This document shows positions 1 to 11,400 of a stretch of 32,420 nucleotides of DNA, in pieces. Below the pieces are notes generated by a model. It saw nothing but the letters and a program-made list of their open reading frames with translations. It was not told the DNA's origin and ran no database searches. This DNA is from Perkinsus olseni (lineage: Eukaryota; Perkinsozoa; Perkinsida): the NCBI GenBank assembly GCA_013115125.1, contig JABANN010000403.1, positions 1 through 32,420 of the forward strand, read 5' to 3'. Numbering within the stretch: position 1 is the first letter of the stretch; each line of letters starts with the position of its first letter. The position numbers and the translations under genes were made by a program.

Positions 1-327
1 TTTGTTATTTATCACTACCACAAGCTACATCACCAAGGTGTTGGGTTGACTATGAGAGCGACCAGGAGCAACACAAAGGAGCGACACATTAAAACGTACT
101 GGACATAACGCAAAACAAGACCTGCCTTGTGACAGGATCTGTCCGGGAGTGAAGATGATGATGAGGGCAACTGAAGGGCATCAACAACAACAGCACAGGC
201 TATAATTGGCGACCCTCTTCAACTTGACCAACTCGACGCTCGGCAGTTGTCACAACAACAGCTTCAAGTGGCTGTAGGGCATTCAAGACAACACACGGCT
301 TCACCGATATATAACATCTTCAATGGT
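1..327. other. Intergenic, downstream of GNAT copy 1
   Basis: No convincing coding exon. Bases 152-207 (a GAAGATGATGATGA stretch followed by CAACAACAACAGCAC) closely resemble 5482-5586 at the far side of the GNAT cluster, so related sequence flanks the tandem array. A 97-codon frame starting at 247 is unlike any family and overlaps the 3' end of the GNAT gene on the other strand. Confidence 0.4.
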
Positions 328-1471
328 TTAGTGATCACCAGCAGGGTAGACATAACGATAGTAGGCATGAATCGGGTTGGTGCCTGTTCAATAAGCTCTA
401 GCTTCGCCTATAAGGCGACCTGTGCTTTCAGCGACTTTACTGACCATTACATAAGAACTAGTGAGCGCTTAAGGAATCATGTCTGGATATCTGATTTTTC
501 TGTGCGGCAGCCTTTGAGGGCTCTCGAAAAAAACATCTAGACGGCACAGAGACGACAGTCTCTGAAGCTGGAGGGACATCTCAGTCTCAACTACGCGGAA
601 GAACTGTCTCGATAGAGATGCACACATCTCAAAGCAGTGCGTACAGCCCGTCCCATCTGAGACCTAACATGCTCTGAGATGCGTCACGTCTGAGAAACTC
701 CCGGTGGATGTCAAGGTATGAAGAGAGCACTAGAAGGATTCTCTTCCAGAGTAAGTATTGGCGAATCTCGAAGTTAGACGAATTTCCTCACCGTTCAAAC
801 GTTTGAAGCCGATTTTTTCATACATCTGCTTGGCGATCAGGTTTTCATGCGGGACCATCAAGTAGGTGGAGTCGACTTTAGGCCACTTCTGCTTCAACTG
901 CGAGGAAGGCAGATGTCTACAGTAGTGTTTTCAAAACACTGTTTTGTGCCAGCTCTACGTGTAGGAACAGGTTGAATAGCATCCAGGTGCCCACTCCACG
1001 CTTTAGGGAATTTTGTTCAACTTTAACATACTCTATATACCCAAGCTCTTCAGTCATCCTTGCTCTGCAAACAATGACAATCGATCACCGCGGAAGCATT
1101 GAACCTTACAGCGCTGGTAGCTTGAGGACCTCGAAGGCATCATTCCCTTGCATCACGGAATACCGGATATACCTGACTACTTTCTGAAGACACCACCGAC
1201 AAACACTGTACTTTCATCGATAGAGTGTCGACCGAAGACACCTGTTTACGTTCGAGTCAGTGGAGTTGACAGCAACCTAGCACTCTGATAGATGCTTCGG
1301 GTATGCGATTTGGTCGTATTCTTCGGGCCATGGTTCCCTGTAGATTATCCCAGTGGGTGGCGGCTTTCTAGTGTTAAGAGGAGGAGATGCTAACAGCCTC
1401 CTTGCAGTAACGCAAGCTACTGTATTAACGAGGAGGGCGATGGATGGTATGATGATATCGACAGTAAACTG
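328..1471 (-). pseudogene. GNAT acetyltransferase, tandem copy 1, 5' end damaged
   Basis: Oldest-looking of three tandem GCN5-related N-acetyltransferase genes. Exons, 5' to 3' on the minus strand: about 1471-1250, 1183-1110, 1064-959, 897-792 and 383-328. Exon 2 is 74 nt, as in both other copies, and exon 4 is 106 nt, as in copy 2. The acetyl-CoA loop reads KRGVGTWML and the C-terminal motif QMYEKIGF, both typical of GNAT. The end reads YYRYVYPAGDH before the stop at 328-330. Two faults mark decay: no ATG lies at the position used by copies 2 and 3, and a TAG at 1277-1279 interrupts exon 1 where the others read Phe. The later exons are open and could still be used from another promoter or start. 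The last intron (384-791) is long for this locus. Confidence 0.6.
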
Positions 1472-2336
1472 AGCAGAAGCAGCAACCTTTGTAACACTGC
1501 ATTACATCAAATTCCACGTTTACTGATTAGACTCGACAACAGTTCCCGCTCAATTCCAATAGCGGTCACTTTTGTCTCAAATATTTCCATCACGATTCCT
1601 GGTCATCGATACTTTTCCGATGCGCTGCATCAACGCAAGCACAAATCATGAATTAGTTTCTATAGTAAAACACTGATTTGATTCATTTCCAAGTCGATAT
1701 TTCTTGCCCCGGCTAAGGCCAGCGTCGTGGAACCGAGAGTCAAACAAGAAACTCAACAGTTAGCGGCCTGAACGAAAGCTCATGATTACTGTATTGAGGC
1801 GCCGCCATACGTGCCAGCAGCCTATTGATGGTTATATGGCATAGCCCTTTAAGGCACCCGCCGCCGAGACAACGCTAGTGGAAGCCATTAGTCTCAAGTT
1901 GAAACTCTCAGCATCACAAAATCACGATCCGTGATTCACTGACCGTCGGTTGTTGCTTCTTCGCCGGGAGCTCCTATATCAGTCGACCAGGCCCTTAGCA
2001 AGCTGCGTCAGTGAATACTAAGAAATATTCACTTAACGACTCAAACCCGCGCACTCTGCAATACCGAGATCGCGAAGATGCGGATCCTCATGGCGACTAA
2101 CTAGTAGTACTGAGCCGGAGGGATTTCCACCTCCCCTTTCCCACAAGGGTGAGAGTAACACACGACTCCTCGTGTCTGGCATGACTTTAGGCGTATAGCA
2201 GACAACGCCGTGTCACCGCCTCCTGCCGATAACTCAACCCTCATCAATCAGTGCAACGAGGACAGCGTGGATGGGTTGTGGATCATCATCCTAGGCGCCA
2301 CAACATCAACAACATCGGCATGGCATCATGGCGCGA
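1472..2336. other. Spacer between GNAT copies 1 and 2
   Basis: About 865 bases with no supportable gene. Only short frames occur on either strand. A small inverted repeat, GTGAATA and TATTCAC, lies near 2012-2033. This is where GNAT copy 1 would have its promoter. Confidence 0.4.
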
Positions 2337-3541
2337 TCATTGGTCATCAGGAGGATAGGTGCAGCGATAGTAGGAGAAAAGTGTATCGCTGGCACCTATT
2401 CAATAGGCTGTAAACTACTACAAGAATTCCACTCGGGTGCGCCACACGACGCTCACCTTCCAACTCCTTGAAGCCGGCGTTCTCGTACATCTTCCTGGCG
2501 AATCGACCACCATGTTGGACCATCAAGTAGACCGAGCCCACTTCGGGGTGCTTTCCCTTCAGCTGTGGGAAAGGCGAGCGTTGACAGCGATGGATTGTAT
2601 CAACCCCTACATGCATGAGGAAGTTAGAGAGCATCCTGGTGCCCACCCCGCGGTGGCGCGAGTTCTTCGTAACCTTGACATTCTTGATGTACCCGGTTTT
2701 CCCACTTCCCATTTCCTTCGGTCTGAAGTGGACAATACTAATCCGTTTTTGCGAGAACGAGGATTCCTACATTCGCAAAAACTGGCGGAAGCTCGACGCG
2801 CTTTCTCTCTGCATAATATAATGCTGGATGGATCTGACGACTCGCTGAAGGCGACGGAGAAAACACCACTCAGTGCAACCCCGTCGAGGTCCTCTTGAAG
2901 TCAGGGCGATGAAGTTATGCCTTTGGGTCACCGAGAGAAGAAAAACACCGCAGTTGATCCACTCACATTTGAGTCCGTTTTATTGATAGCGACAAAGCAT
3001 TTCGATGGGGCATCTGGGCAATATTCGGTACCAACTTCCGCGGGCAGTGGTTCCCTGTAGATTATCCCAGTGGGTGGCGGCTTTCTAGTGTGAAGAGGAG
3101 GGGATGCTAATGAAGGTTAACTTGTTAAACTAGGTTAAATACCGATACGGATGGTCGCGTCGCTCCACCATCGTTGTAGTTGGTGGCGTAGGCATGAAAC
3201 CGTGAGGCGAGCGAGCTCCGACCACGTCCCACCTGCCGTGACCCAGTTAAGGCTAGACGGCGATGATTGATTTTCTCCCCATCCCACCACTCCCGGGAGC
3301 AAGTACCGAAGAGGGTGTAGACACGCACTGTCGGCAGACTCAGGCTCTGGGTCGGCGAATGTGTCTTGCCCTCGTCGGTGCTTCACGGGCCGGTTCGTAC
3401 CGAACCGACCTACCAGACCCACGCGACCAGGAGTGGGATATTTAACAGCCTCCTTGCAGTAACGCAAGCTACTGTATTAACGAGGAGGGCGATGGATGGT
3501 ATGATGATATCGACAGTAAACTGTACAAGAACAGCGGTCAT
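2337..3541 (-). pseudogene. GNAT acetyltransferase, tandem copy 2, exon 1 split by an insertion
   Basis: Exons: 3541-2967 (with insertion), 2844-2771, 2722-2611, 2562-2457 and 2395-2337. Exons 2 and 3 have the same lengths as in copy 3 (74 and 112 nt), and every splice phase agrees. Removing 335 bases from exon 1 leaves 240 nt, exactly the copy 3 length. The protein begins MTAVLVQFTVDIIIPSIALL, a hydrophobic N-terminal anchor or signal. Exon 3 carries RHRGVGTRML (acetyl-CoA binding), exon 4 carries ARKMYENAGF, and the tail reads YYRCTYPPDDQ. The insertion at 3111-3442 shifts the frame and brings a stop. No GT-AG pair removes it exactly, so the full-length protein is probably not made, although exons 2-5 remain open. 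The last intron is only 61 nt. Confidence 0.6.
3111..3442. repeat. 332-bp insertion flanked by TAA duplication
   Basis: GNAT copies 1 and 3 read straight through GATGCTAACAGCC. Copy 2 reads GATGCTAA, then 332 extra bases, then TAACAGCC. The empty site in two paralogues therefore fixes both ends and a 3-bp TAA target duplication (3108-3110 and 3443-3445). The ends (TGAAGGTTAA and GTGGGATATT) are not inverted repeats of each other and there is no poly-A tail, so the class is unknown. A 3-bp TWA duplication is the habit of PIF/Harbinger elements, but that link is only suggestive. No protein frame inside looks like a transposase. Confidence 0.75.
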
Positions 3542-3941
3542 ACCCAATCCAGAGCCAACTTCGATTCGAAAGGCTATGGTCCAAGAGATCGCGGAGACCC
3601 GGTGATGTGTACGGTACACAGTGTACCTGTCACCTTAGCAAACTTGCCATTGGGAGTACCAGCTGAAGTGGCTCGTAATGCACACCCGGGCTCGCTTAGC
3701 GCACCCTCCCGTGGTCGAATGCAAAACCAAATGCACACTTTTACAAGTGCCGTATTTACTTGAGAGGTTGAAGCAGAAAAGATGCCGATGTATATCGAGT
3801 GGTCGAGCCCGCATCAGGCTCGTTACAGCGGTTAGTTGCGACTCTCATACAGCCTCAGAGTTCACCAAACTCGACAGGAATTATAACGACAAGAACACCA
3901 ACACCGATGACCAGTCTTGACATCTACAGTCCATGGTATGG
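3542..3941. other. Spacer between GNAT copies 2 and 3
   Basis: Four hundred bases with no recognisable gene. It should hold the promoter and 5' leader of copy 2, transcribed leftward, and the 3' end of copy 3. A plus-strand frame at 3678-3920 has no recognisable content. Confidence 0.35.
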
Positions 3942-5123
3942 CTACTGAGGGTTTACATCCTCGGAAGGTGGATGCTCATGGGGAGGAGCAGCGGCAGCGG
4001 CAGCAGCAGTGGTGTAAGCATACTGATAGTAGGCGAGGGCCGAGCGATTGGTACCTATTCCAAGTGTGGCTAGATCCGCGTCTACTCCGAGACACCAAGA
4101 AGTCCACTGCTCGAGACGTGAGGACTTCAGGTGATCAACGTGATGATTTGTCAAGGATTTTTCCAATGGGTCTGGACAGTCGGTTTGAAGTTTTCGTGCG
4201 GTATCGGGGAGAGCTTCAGGATTGCACGAAGCATATAAGGAAGATGTCTGATGAGCTCTACGAGGCTTATCGCGGCCACCTATGGGAACATCAGCTGCAA
4301 CAGAAGGAATCTTGGCTCTTCGCGGTGCGCACCGCTTCTGGTTCTCAGAACAGACTGTCCAGACAGCCACACCGCACTCGAGGACGCTCATCTCCATTAA
4401 GGAGAGCAAGTATCGAAAACAAACCTAGCTCACCCTTCAACTCTTTGAAGCCGACATTCTCATACATTCTCCTGGCGATGTGATCCTTCGCGACCATCAA
4501 GTAGACGGCGTCGAGCTGGGGCCGTTTATTTTTCACCTGTAGAGAAGGCCGGTGGCTGCGGCACTATCCTGTGCCTCCCTACATGCGTGAGGAAGTTGGA
4601 TAACATCCAGGTGCCGACGCCGCGTTTCCGTGACTTCCACCCTACTCGAATGTAGTCCACGAGCACGATCTCCGCATCTCTCCTGATGTGTGGTCTGTAG
4701 TGGATCACAATCTATCACTACAACTACCGACGGGCCTACAGTGGGAAAAAGTCGAGCTCCTCCTGTGCTCGGTTCCCTGGCACGACGGAGTAGTTGATGT
4801 ACCCGATTGTTTTCTGAAGCCATCACCGTCAACACTGGGTTGCGGCCACCATCAGGGAACTTCGAAGGCGATGATGAGCTCACATTCAAGTTAGTCGTGT
4901 TAACGGCGACGAAGTACTTCGATTGGTCTTCCGGCCCGGCATTCGTACCGACTTCCCCAGGCAATGGCTCCCTGTAGATTATCCCAGTGGGTGGCGGCTT
5001 TCTAGTGTGAAGAGGAGGAGATGCTAACAGCCTCCTTGCAGTAACGCAAGCTACTGTATTAACGAGGAGGGCGATGGATGGTATGATGATATCGACAGTA
5101 AACTGTACAAGAAGAGCAGTCAT
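3942..5123 (-). CDS. GNAT-family N-acetyltransferase with N-terminal hydrophobic anchor, tandem copy 3
   Basis: The intact member of the trio. Exons: 5123-4884, 4813-4740, 4694-4583, 4536-4434 and 4054-3942, coding for 213 residues with consistent phases. The ATG at 5123-5121 follows an AG within ten bases, as a trans-splice acceptor would. Residues 1-35 form a hydrophobic segment (VDIIIPSIALLVNTVACV), so the enzyme is probably membrane-anchored or enters the secretory route. The GNAT core follows: IGYINYSVV and EIVLVDYIRV strands, SRKRGVGTWML as the acetyl-CoA pyrophosphate loop, LDAVYLMV, and ARRMYENVGF as the C-terminal motif. The last exon adds YYQYAYTT, a seven-alanine run and a Pro/Glu-rich tail absent from the other copies. 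Family known: acetyl transfer from acetyl-CoA to an amine. Substrate unknown. The last intron, 4055-4433, is unusually long for the locus. Confidence 0.72.
4965..5105 (-). repeat. Near-identical 5' block shared by the three GNAT copies
   Basis: This 141-bp stretch of exon 1 recurs at 1331-1471 and, split by the insertion, at 3048-3110 plus 3446-3533. Copies 1 and 3 differ at about two bases here, while the rest of the genes differ at many positions including amino acids. It encodes the hydrophobic N-terminus and the following Pro-rich linker. Confidence 0.8.
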
Positions 5124-5516
5124 ATTCCATCTGCTTCCTCCCAGCTACCGATTCGAACCAGTACTCTGCCAAGGACTTATCAGACCTCTCAGAAAATGTT
5201 AGTGCTTCGAGCTCGTCGTTAATTTATTAGTAGGTCACAATAGAGTATCTCAAAGATTCATCAAGTACATTATATCATAGACCACTATGTACCATATCCC
5301 TTCATAGCCGTTATTATCTTATTTTTCCTATCCGTAAATGCTCAACCTCGACGTCTAGACTCTTGATCATCAGCAACGCCCCATCAGGAGGTAGGCCAAC
5401 GTCCCAAATTGACCAACTCAAGGCAATGACTTATCGTGTTTCACATACCCTTGATGTGTCATCAACAACATCGCATTAGCGGAGTGAAGATGATGATGAA
5501 GGCAAAGGAACAACAT

Positions 5517-5568
5517 CAACAACAAGTTGTTGTTGTTGTGCTGTTGTTGTTGTCAACAACAACAGCAC
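5517..5568. repeat. Two adjacent CAA/TTG palindromes
   Basis: Bases 5517-5525 (CAACAACAA) run straight into their inverse at 5526-5535. Then 5538-5552 (GTGCTGTTGTTGTTG) is mirrored perfectly by 5554-5568 around a single T. The related sequence near 183-197 holds only the direct CAACAACAACAGCAC form. Strong DNA or RNA hairpins are possible here. Confidence 0.8.
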
Positions 5569-5652
5569 AGCAGCAAACTATAAATGGTGGTAATTACTAG
5601 AAACTGAAATAATACGGACATCAGTATAAACATAATAATAACGCCATTACGG

Positions 5653-5673
5653 CATCATCATCATCATCATCAT
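5653..5673. repeat. (ATC)n microsatellite
   Basis: Seven ATC units directly downstream of the transketolase stop codon, inside its probable 3' UTR. Confidence 0.85.
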
Positions 5674-5684
5674 CAGACTTGCTC

Positions 5685-7779
5685 TTACGCGGCAAGCTTC
5701 TTAGCCCTCTCACAAATGTTCTCAGCAGTGAAGCCAAACTTGGCCTTAACGTCCTTAGCGGGACCGGAGGCACCGAAAGTGCTCATGGCGATCCAGTCGT
5801 CAGCATACCTCTCAAATCCGAGAGGACTGGCGGCCTCCACCATCAAACGCTTAACACCTTCAGGGAAGACAACCTTCTTGTAGTCGTCGATCTGCTTCTC
5901 GAAGAGGTCCCAAGAGGGCATAGAGACAACACGAGCATCGACACCCTGGTCAAGCAACAATTTCTTGGCCTCCACAGTCTGGAGAACCTCAGTGCCGCTG
6001 GCGATGAGGACGACCTTCTTGTCGGCCTTGCCCGAGAAATCATCGATGATATAAGCGCCCTTCATAGCGCCCTCAGGGGAAGAGTGCTCGAAGGTGGGAA
6101 GTTCGGAACGACTGAGGATGAGTGTAGTGGGGCCCTCCTTGTTGTTGAGGTAGGCCATGTAAGCACCGACGGTTTCGCGGCCATCACACGGTCTGATGGT
6201 ACTCATGTTAGGAGTACCACGAAGAAGAGGGAGCATCTCAATAGGTTGATGGGTCGGGCCATCTTCACCGAGGTCGATGGAGTCGTGAGTCATCACATAG
6301 AGGACTTGTTGCTTGGAGAGACAGGACAGTCTGACGGCACCCCAGCAGTAGCCGATGAAGTTGACGAAGGTAGCGCCGAAGGGAAGGAAGCCACCATAAG
6401 CGTGGATACCGTTCAAGATGGCAGCCATGCCGTGCTCACGGATACCAAACTCCATGTAGCGGTTCTGCATAGCATCACGACTCATGATGGGCTGGGCACC
6501 CATGTTGGTCATGTTAGAGGCAGTGAGATCAGCCGAGCCACCGATGATCTCAGGAAGGCGCTTCATCAAAGCAGCGAGGACCTCACCACTGGTCACACGA
6601 GTGGCCTTGGCCTTATCACCGACCTGGTACTTCGGAATGGACTCGTCCAAGTCGATGGGTAGTTCACCCTTGGAACGTCTGACGAGCTCAGCGTACTCGG
6701 TAGGATAGGCCTCAGCGTACTTGGCAAGGAGGGCATCCCACTCCTTGTTGGCCTCCTGGCCGCGAGCGAGAGCGCTCTTATAAAGACTGAGGACCTCGGC
6801 GGGGATCTCGAAGTGCTTCTCGGGGTCGAAACCGAACTGCTTCTTGACATTGGCAAGATCCTCGTCACCCAAGGGGGAACCATGGACCTTGGAAGTGCCC
6901 TGCTTAGCGGAGCCGAAACCGATGGTGGTGTGGACCTTGATGATGGTGGGCTTGTCCGTGCACTTCTTAGCCTCTTCGATCTTGGCTAGAATGTCGGTAA
7001 GATCGCTATCGCCCTTGGCGACCTCGAGGACCTGCCACTGCATGCCCTCGAACCTCTTCGTGATATCCTCAGTAAAGGCGATGTCAGTGTTCCCATCAAT
7101 GGTGATGTTATTATCATCGTACAACACAATAAGATGGCCAAGTCCGAAGTGACCGGCAATAGCGCAGGCCTCGGAGCTGATACCTTCCTCAAGGCAACCA
7201 TCACCGCAGATGGCGTAGGTGTAGTTATTGAAGATCTCATAACCGTCACGGTTGTAGGTAGCGGCCAAGTTAGCCTCAGCGATAGCAAGACCAACGGCAT
7301 TAGAGATACCCTGGCCGAGAGGGCCCGTGGTGACCTCGACGCCTTCCAAGAGCTCTCGCTCAGGATGGCCGGCGGATCTGGATCCCAACTGACGGAAGTT
7401 CTTCAACTGATCCAGGTCAATGTCCTTGTAACCAGCAAGGTACATAAGAACGTACTGCAAGGCGCAGGCGTGACCGTTAGACAGGACGAAGCGGTCTCTG
7501 TTCCACCAGCTAGGGTTGGAGGCGTTGTACTTCATAGCGTGAGCGTATAAAGCATGACCCATAGGGGCACAGCCCATGGGAGCGCCAGGATGACCAGACT
7601 TGGCCTTCTGGACCATCTCCGCTGCGGTGCATCTGAAAAAAACACAACAATAATAGGAAACTCACAATAGCCAAGAGACTAGGAGGTAGGGCGACTTACC
7701 GGATGGTGTTAATAGAAAGTTGATCCAATTCGCTTCCAGTCATTGTCTTTCTCAATTTCGCTGCTTGAATGGTGGACAT
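5685..7779 (-). CDS. Transketolase
   Basis: Thiamine-diphosphate enzyme of the non-oxidative pentose phosphate pathway, moving two-carbon ketol units between sugar phosphates. Exon 1 is 7779-7700 (80 nt) and exon 2 is 7632-5685, joined across a 67-nt intron with GTAAGT donor and TTTTTTTCAG acceptor. The spliced product is 675 residues, normal for the family. The join restores the conserved N-terminal context INTIRCTAAEMVQKAKSGHP. Visible motifs: KSGHPGAPMG near residue 40, the ThDP motif GDGCLEEGISSEA ending in DDNNITIDG near 165-195, SADLTASN near 395, the catalytic-glutamate region YMEFGIREHGMAA near 420, and DLGEDGPTHQPIE near 480. The C-terminus reads FTAENICERAKKLAA. No plastid or mitochondrial presequence is obvious, so a cytosolic enzyme is likely. 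Codon use is strongly biased, as in a highly expressed gene. Confidence 0.97.
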
Positions 7780-8470
7780 TTATGAGGGGCTGATGGAGAG
7801 CGTCTAGCTAAAATGCTCAGCTCGTCTCCCTCACTGTGTTAGCTATGGTCTCTGGGCCAGCGGTGGCGGCGGCGCAGGTCTGGCCAGTACCATCGTTAAG
7901 GACGCGAGCTTGGCTTTAACAAAAGCGTCTTGAACATAGAATATAACTTTCGTCTGCATCGAAATCGCGAATCGTAAGAGCAGAAGTGCTCGAGCATTCC
8001 CGCACTTGTGCAACTTGGGACACCCGCCAAGGCTGGAGGAGGGTGGCCGGGGATCCGAGGGGTGTTTACAGTACAGTTCAGAGTGGTATCGAATACACGT
8101 CCACTGTACGATGGGTACTCCGATAGAACGCTACACTTAGTGGTAGAACTTTTACTGTACAACCGTTCGAAAGATACGCCGGTAATCCGTGAAAGTTACG
8201 CGTCAACCTAAGATTCACATCGTGGGCAACCTTTGTGCACCGCAGGCGAGCCTGTGAGAGCTTCTATGATGCAACTCGCTCTAGTCTGGGGGCCTCTCCA
8301 GCTGAGCAGCAAGCGACATAGTGCAACACTGACCCAAGAGATTTGCTGTCGATCCGAACCTGCATTGAGAAAATGCGAGATCTTCAAGTGAAGCAAGTGA
8401 CAGGGCTCGTTCGTAAAGTTAGACGCAATATTTATCGTAGTTGTAGTTGTAGGCTTCTTTGTACAGTACC
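7780..8470. other. Divergent intergenic region, transketolase / GT2-like gene
   Basis: About 690 bases between two genes transcribed away from each other, so it should carry both promoters. No TATA box or repeat can be assigned with confidence, and the short frames here show no family. Confidence 0.4.
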
Positions 8471-11400
8471 ATGGCTCCTGCTTCTTCCGAGAGTACTACT
8501 GGCAACAGCAAGGTGATGCCGTTGCCAGAACAGCAGCAACAGCCCTACAGGCGAAGGTCGGAGGATGCATCAGGCAGAGGTAAAAGATTCCTTTTGAGGG
8601 TTCACGTCACTACACGTCCTCAATAGACGCTGATGGCCTCGGTGGCGGAATGGCGTCGTCCAGTACAGCTAGTCCCTACGACAATATCATAAGGGAATCC
8701 AAGCTCAGAGATAGGACACAGCAAGCGTAATGACTTCAACCTCCTACCCAATTCTCACCAATTCTGCCACAGGTACCTGTCCGACTCGCCTCCCTTCGCT
8801 GACACCAGCAAGCCGCCATACAGTATCTCATCCTGCAGTCTGATCGCTAGGAGCTTCGGAGTCAGCGTGGCCCTCGTCGTTGCCTTCTTCGCGGCAGCTT
8901 GCTGGAAGTAGGCCCACCTTCTAGCGGAGCGAAGGGCATCTGCTGTCCTGCCAGGTCCCTAGGCATCAGCTGGCTTTACGATTCGTCCCTGGGGTATTCT
9001 CCCGTGGTCTCCTGTCCCAATATAGCTCACTACTCTACATACTCGTAATACAACGGCCAGAGGAGGGGCGGTAGTGGTAGTAGTGGTCCTCAGGTCCGAT
9101 GCTCCTACTTGCCGAGTTACTGTTAACAACTATTCCCTTTACGAATGGTCCTTCTTCAACAAGTACGGTGATGGCCTTAAGGCTGGCGACACCCAATGCC
9201 AAGTCCCTTACATCGACCAAGATGCCTGGGTCAAGGCCGAGCAGGACGGGACGCCCATCCAAAACATCATACCGATCGTATGCGATTGGGACATGTCCTG
9301 CGCCGAGGCAGTGCAGCAGCAAGCTGACGGTGAATGTGCGGTGGTAGTATCCTCTCCCATAACCGGTCTGACCTACTTCACGCACGCTTGCTCTGAGCTC
9401 GAGTCGGAATCTTTTTGCGATGCCAAGCTCAAGCTTCAACCCGCGGATATGGTGGCTATCCGCGGCGTCTTCCTCGGCATGGCCTTCCTCATCGTCTTGA
9501 CCTGGGTAGTAGTCACTCCCATCGGTCTCGGCGCGGCTGGCTTCGCTACGAGGTGGTGGAGGGAAGGTAGAGCTCGCATGGGAGAGAGTTTAGCGAATGA
9601 GCGTAGGGCCTACAGGGAACAGGTCATTGACCCAATATGGGATAACTTCCACAACAACGCTCCGCCGTTACCGGCTGATTCAGCCACGGACTACGGCCCG
9701 CCAATGGCCGGCGGTATGAGCGCTCGCAGCTCCCACAGTCAGGGCTCTGCGACCAGCACTATGTACGGCATGCAGCAGAGGTCGGTGTTGTTGAGCACGC
9801 CTAGGAGTGAGGAGAAGAAGGCCCTGGAGAAGTCCTATGGGTACCTTCCCAGGAATGATGTTCAACCTGTAACTACCGTCGATGACATGACCGTTAGCGC
9901 GGCGACAGATGCTAGACACTATCGCCAGTTCCTCTTCCCGAGGTTGGCCTTTAACTCTGGCATGTGGGCTAGGAAGCTGCGAAAGTATCAAGCATTGAAA
10001 GAGGAGCGTGTCGCTAGCCAGGAGGGAGCTCATGCAAAGGCCCTCAGAACGCTGGGGGTTTCCTTTGTCATCTTCTGCTTCTGTATCCTCATCATCTACA
10101 TCTCTTTGTGGACACTGCCGCAGAACCTCACCGGGCAGTACGCTATGGCTTGGGATGTCTTCAACAACCGAGCTCCTGTGGGCAAGCTCAGCAGCTTCCT
10201 CTTCCTGCTGGCCTTTGGTGACGTCCTCTATGAGTGGATAATTCTCATCACCACTTCTATTACGGGCTTGTGTCGAGCCATCCCCGGTGTTGGGAATACC
10301 CCGCCCCTGCCCAAGTGGGCTCGCCATGGATCTAATACCACATCTTCGGGAAATTCCTCGAGCTACTTCGACGATGAAGATGAGTTGGAGTGCGCCGAGG
10401 GAGGCTACGTACCGGGCAGCTCCACGTGTATTCTATTGGTGGTCCACCGAGCCTGCTTCACGGCCAAGTCCAGGAAGATGTTTCTGGCCACTCTGAAGCG
10501 GGCGGTCTCGGTCGCTGTTAACGAGGATGACGTCTTTGTGGTGGATTATGGCAATGAGCTGTGCCCTCAGGATGACACGGAGATGGTCGCTAAGGAAGCC
10601 TTCCCGGATGTCCACTACCTTTACGTGCCGGAGAACTCGGAGGCTCTGGCTGCGTACTGGGCCAGCAAGTACTGGATACCCTTCCTCTTCTCTAGGGAGA
10701 GGTGTGGTGACTACATCTACGCCTTGGTCCTTCGCTCTGGGGAGATGCTCCATAAAAGCTTCCGCGTCCCAGAGAGGGAGTTGCTGAATAACCCTTACGT
10801 TAAGGGCCTGGCCTTGGGCGATCGACCCAACTCGGTGGGTGTGGAAGCCTTTTACTACGACATGATTGATGCCAGCTGGTGTCGGGCGGAGACTCTGGTC
10901 TCGGGCTCGCTTACTCGACCCAGCGGTCCGGTCATCTGGGAACGAAACACGCTAGAGTTGGTATTGGGTACGGCCAAGGACAAGATAGACCCGACCATCC
11001 TCGGGGCGACTCTATTGGAGCAGCGCGATAAGTCCAAGGTGAAGGACTGGCCAACTCTACCCCATGCCAGCATCAACTGTCGCGGTCACCAATACACTCG
11101 GACTGTGATGGAAGGTGGCCTGCCAAGGAGGGTGCTCTGTCTACTCAGAGAGTTCTTCTTACCGAGTGGATGGTGCAGCTTCACGTCATTGATGTTGAAG
11201 CCCTTCTACTTTGCCCAGCTCTTGTACCTTCTCTTCGACATCCTCCGACCCTTCATCCTGGGTGGGATGGTCGTATTTGACCCCCTGGGCTTCCTGGTGA
11301 CCCTTTGCGTTGTGGAGGCGCTGCTGTACATCCATGCCGGTGTCCATCTTATGGTCAGCTTTGGCAGCTGTACTTGCACCAGGTAGGAGAGTCTCCGGAT

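Larger units (their letters stand above)
5124..5684. other. Intergenic between GNAT copy 3 and the transketolase 3' end
   Basis: No gene seen. It holds an AT-rich stretch near 5215-5340, the paired trinucleotide palindromes at 5517-5568 and an ATC microsatellite at 5653-5673 just past the transketolase stop. It should contain the promoter of GNAT copy 3 and the 3' UTR of transketolase, both transcribed leftward. Confidence 0.45.

Noticed and set aside
3917-4483. 188-codon plus-strand and 155-codon minus-strand frames over the 3' part of GNAT copy 3
   Set aside because: They span the GNAT last intron and exons out of frame and match nothing in copies 1 and 2 except through the true YYQ tail exon.
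4526-4708. Frameshift in GNAT copy 3 between the acetyl-CoA loop and LDAVYLMV
   Set aside because: It is explained by a 46-nt GT-AG intron (4537-4582) with matching phase. Copies 1 and 2 have an intron at the same site.
5679-6662. 327-codon plus-strand frame opposite transketolase
   Set aside because: It is a shadow of the strongly biased transketolase coding strand. It shows no family motif, while the minus strand matches transketolase throughout.
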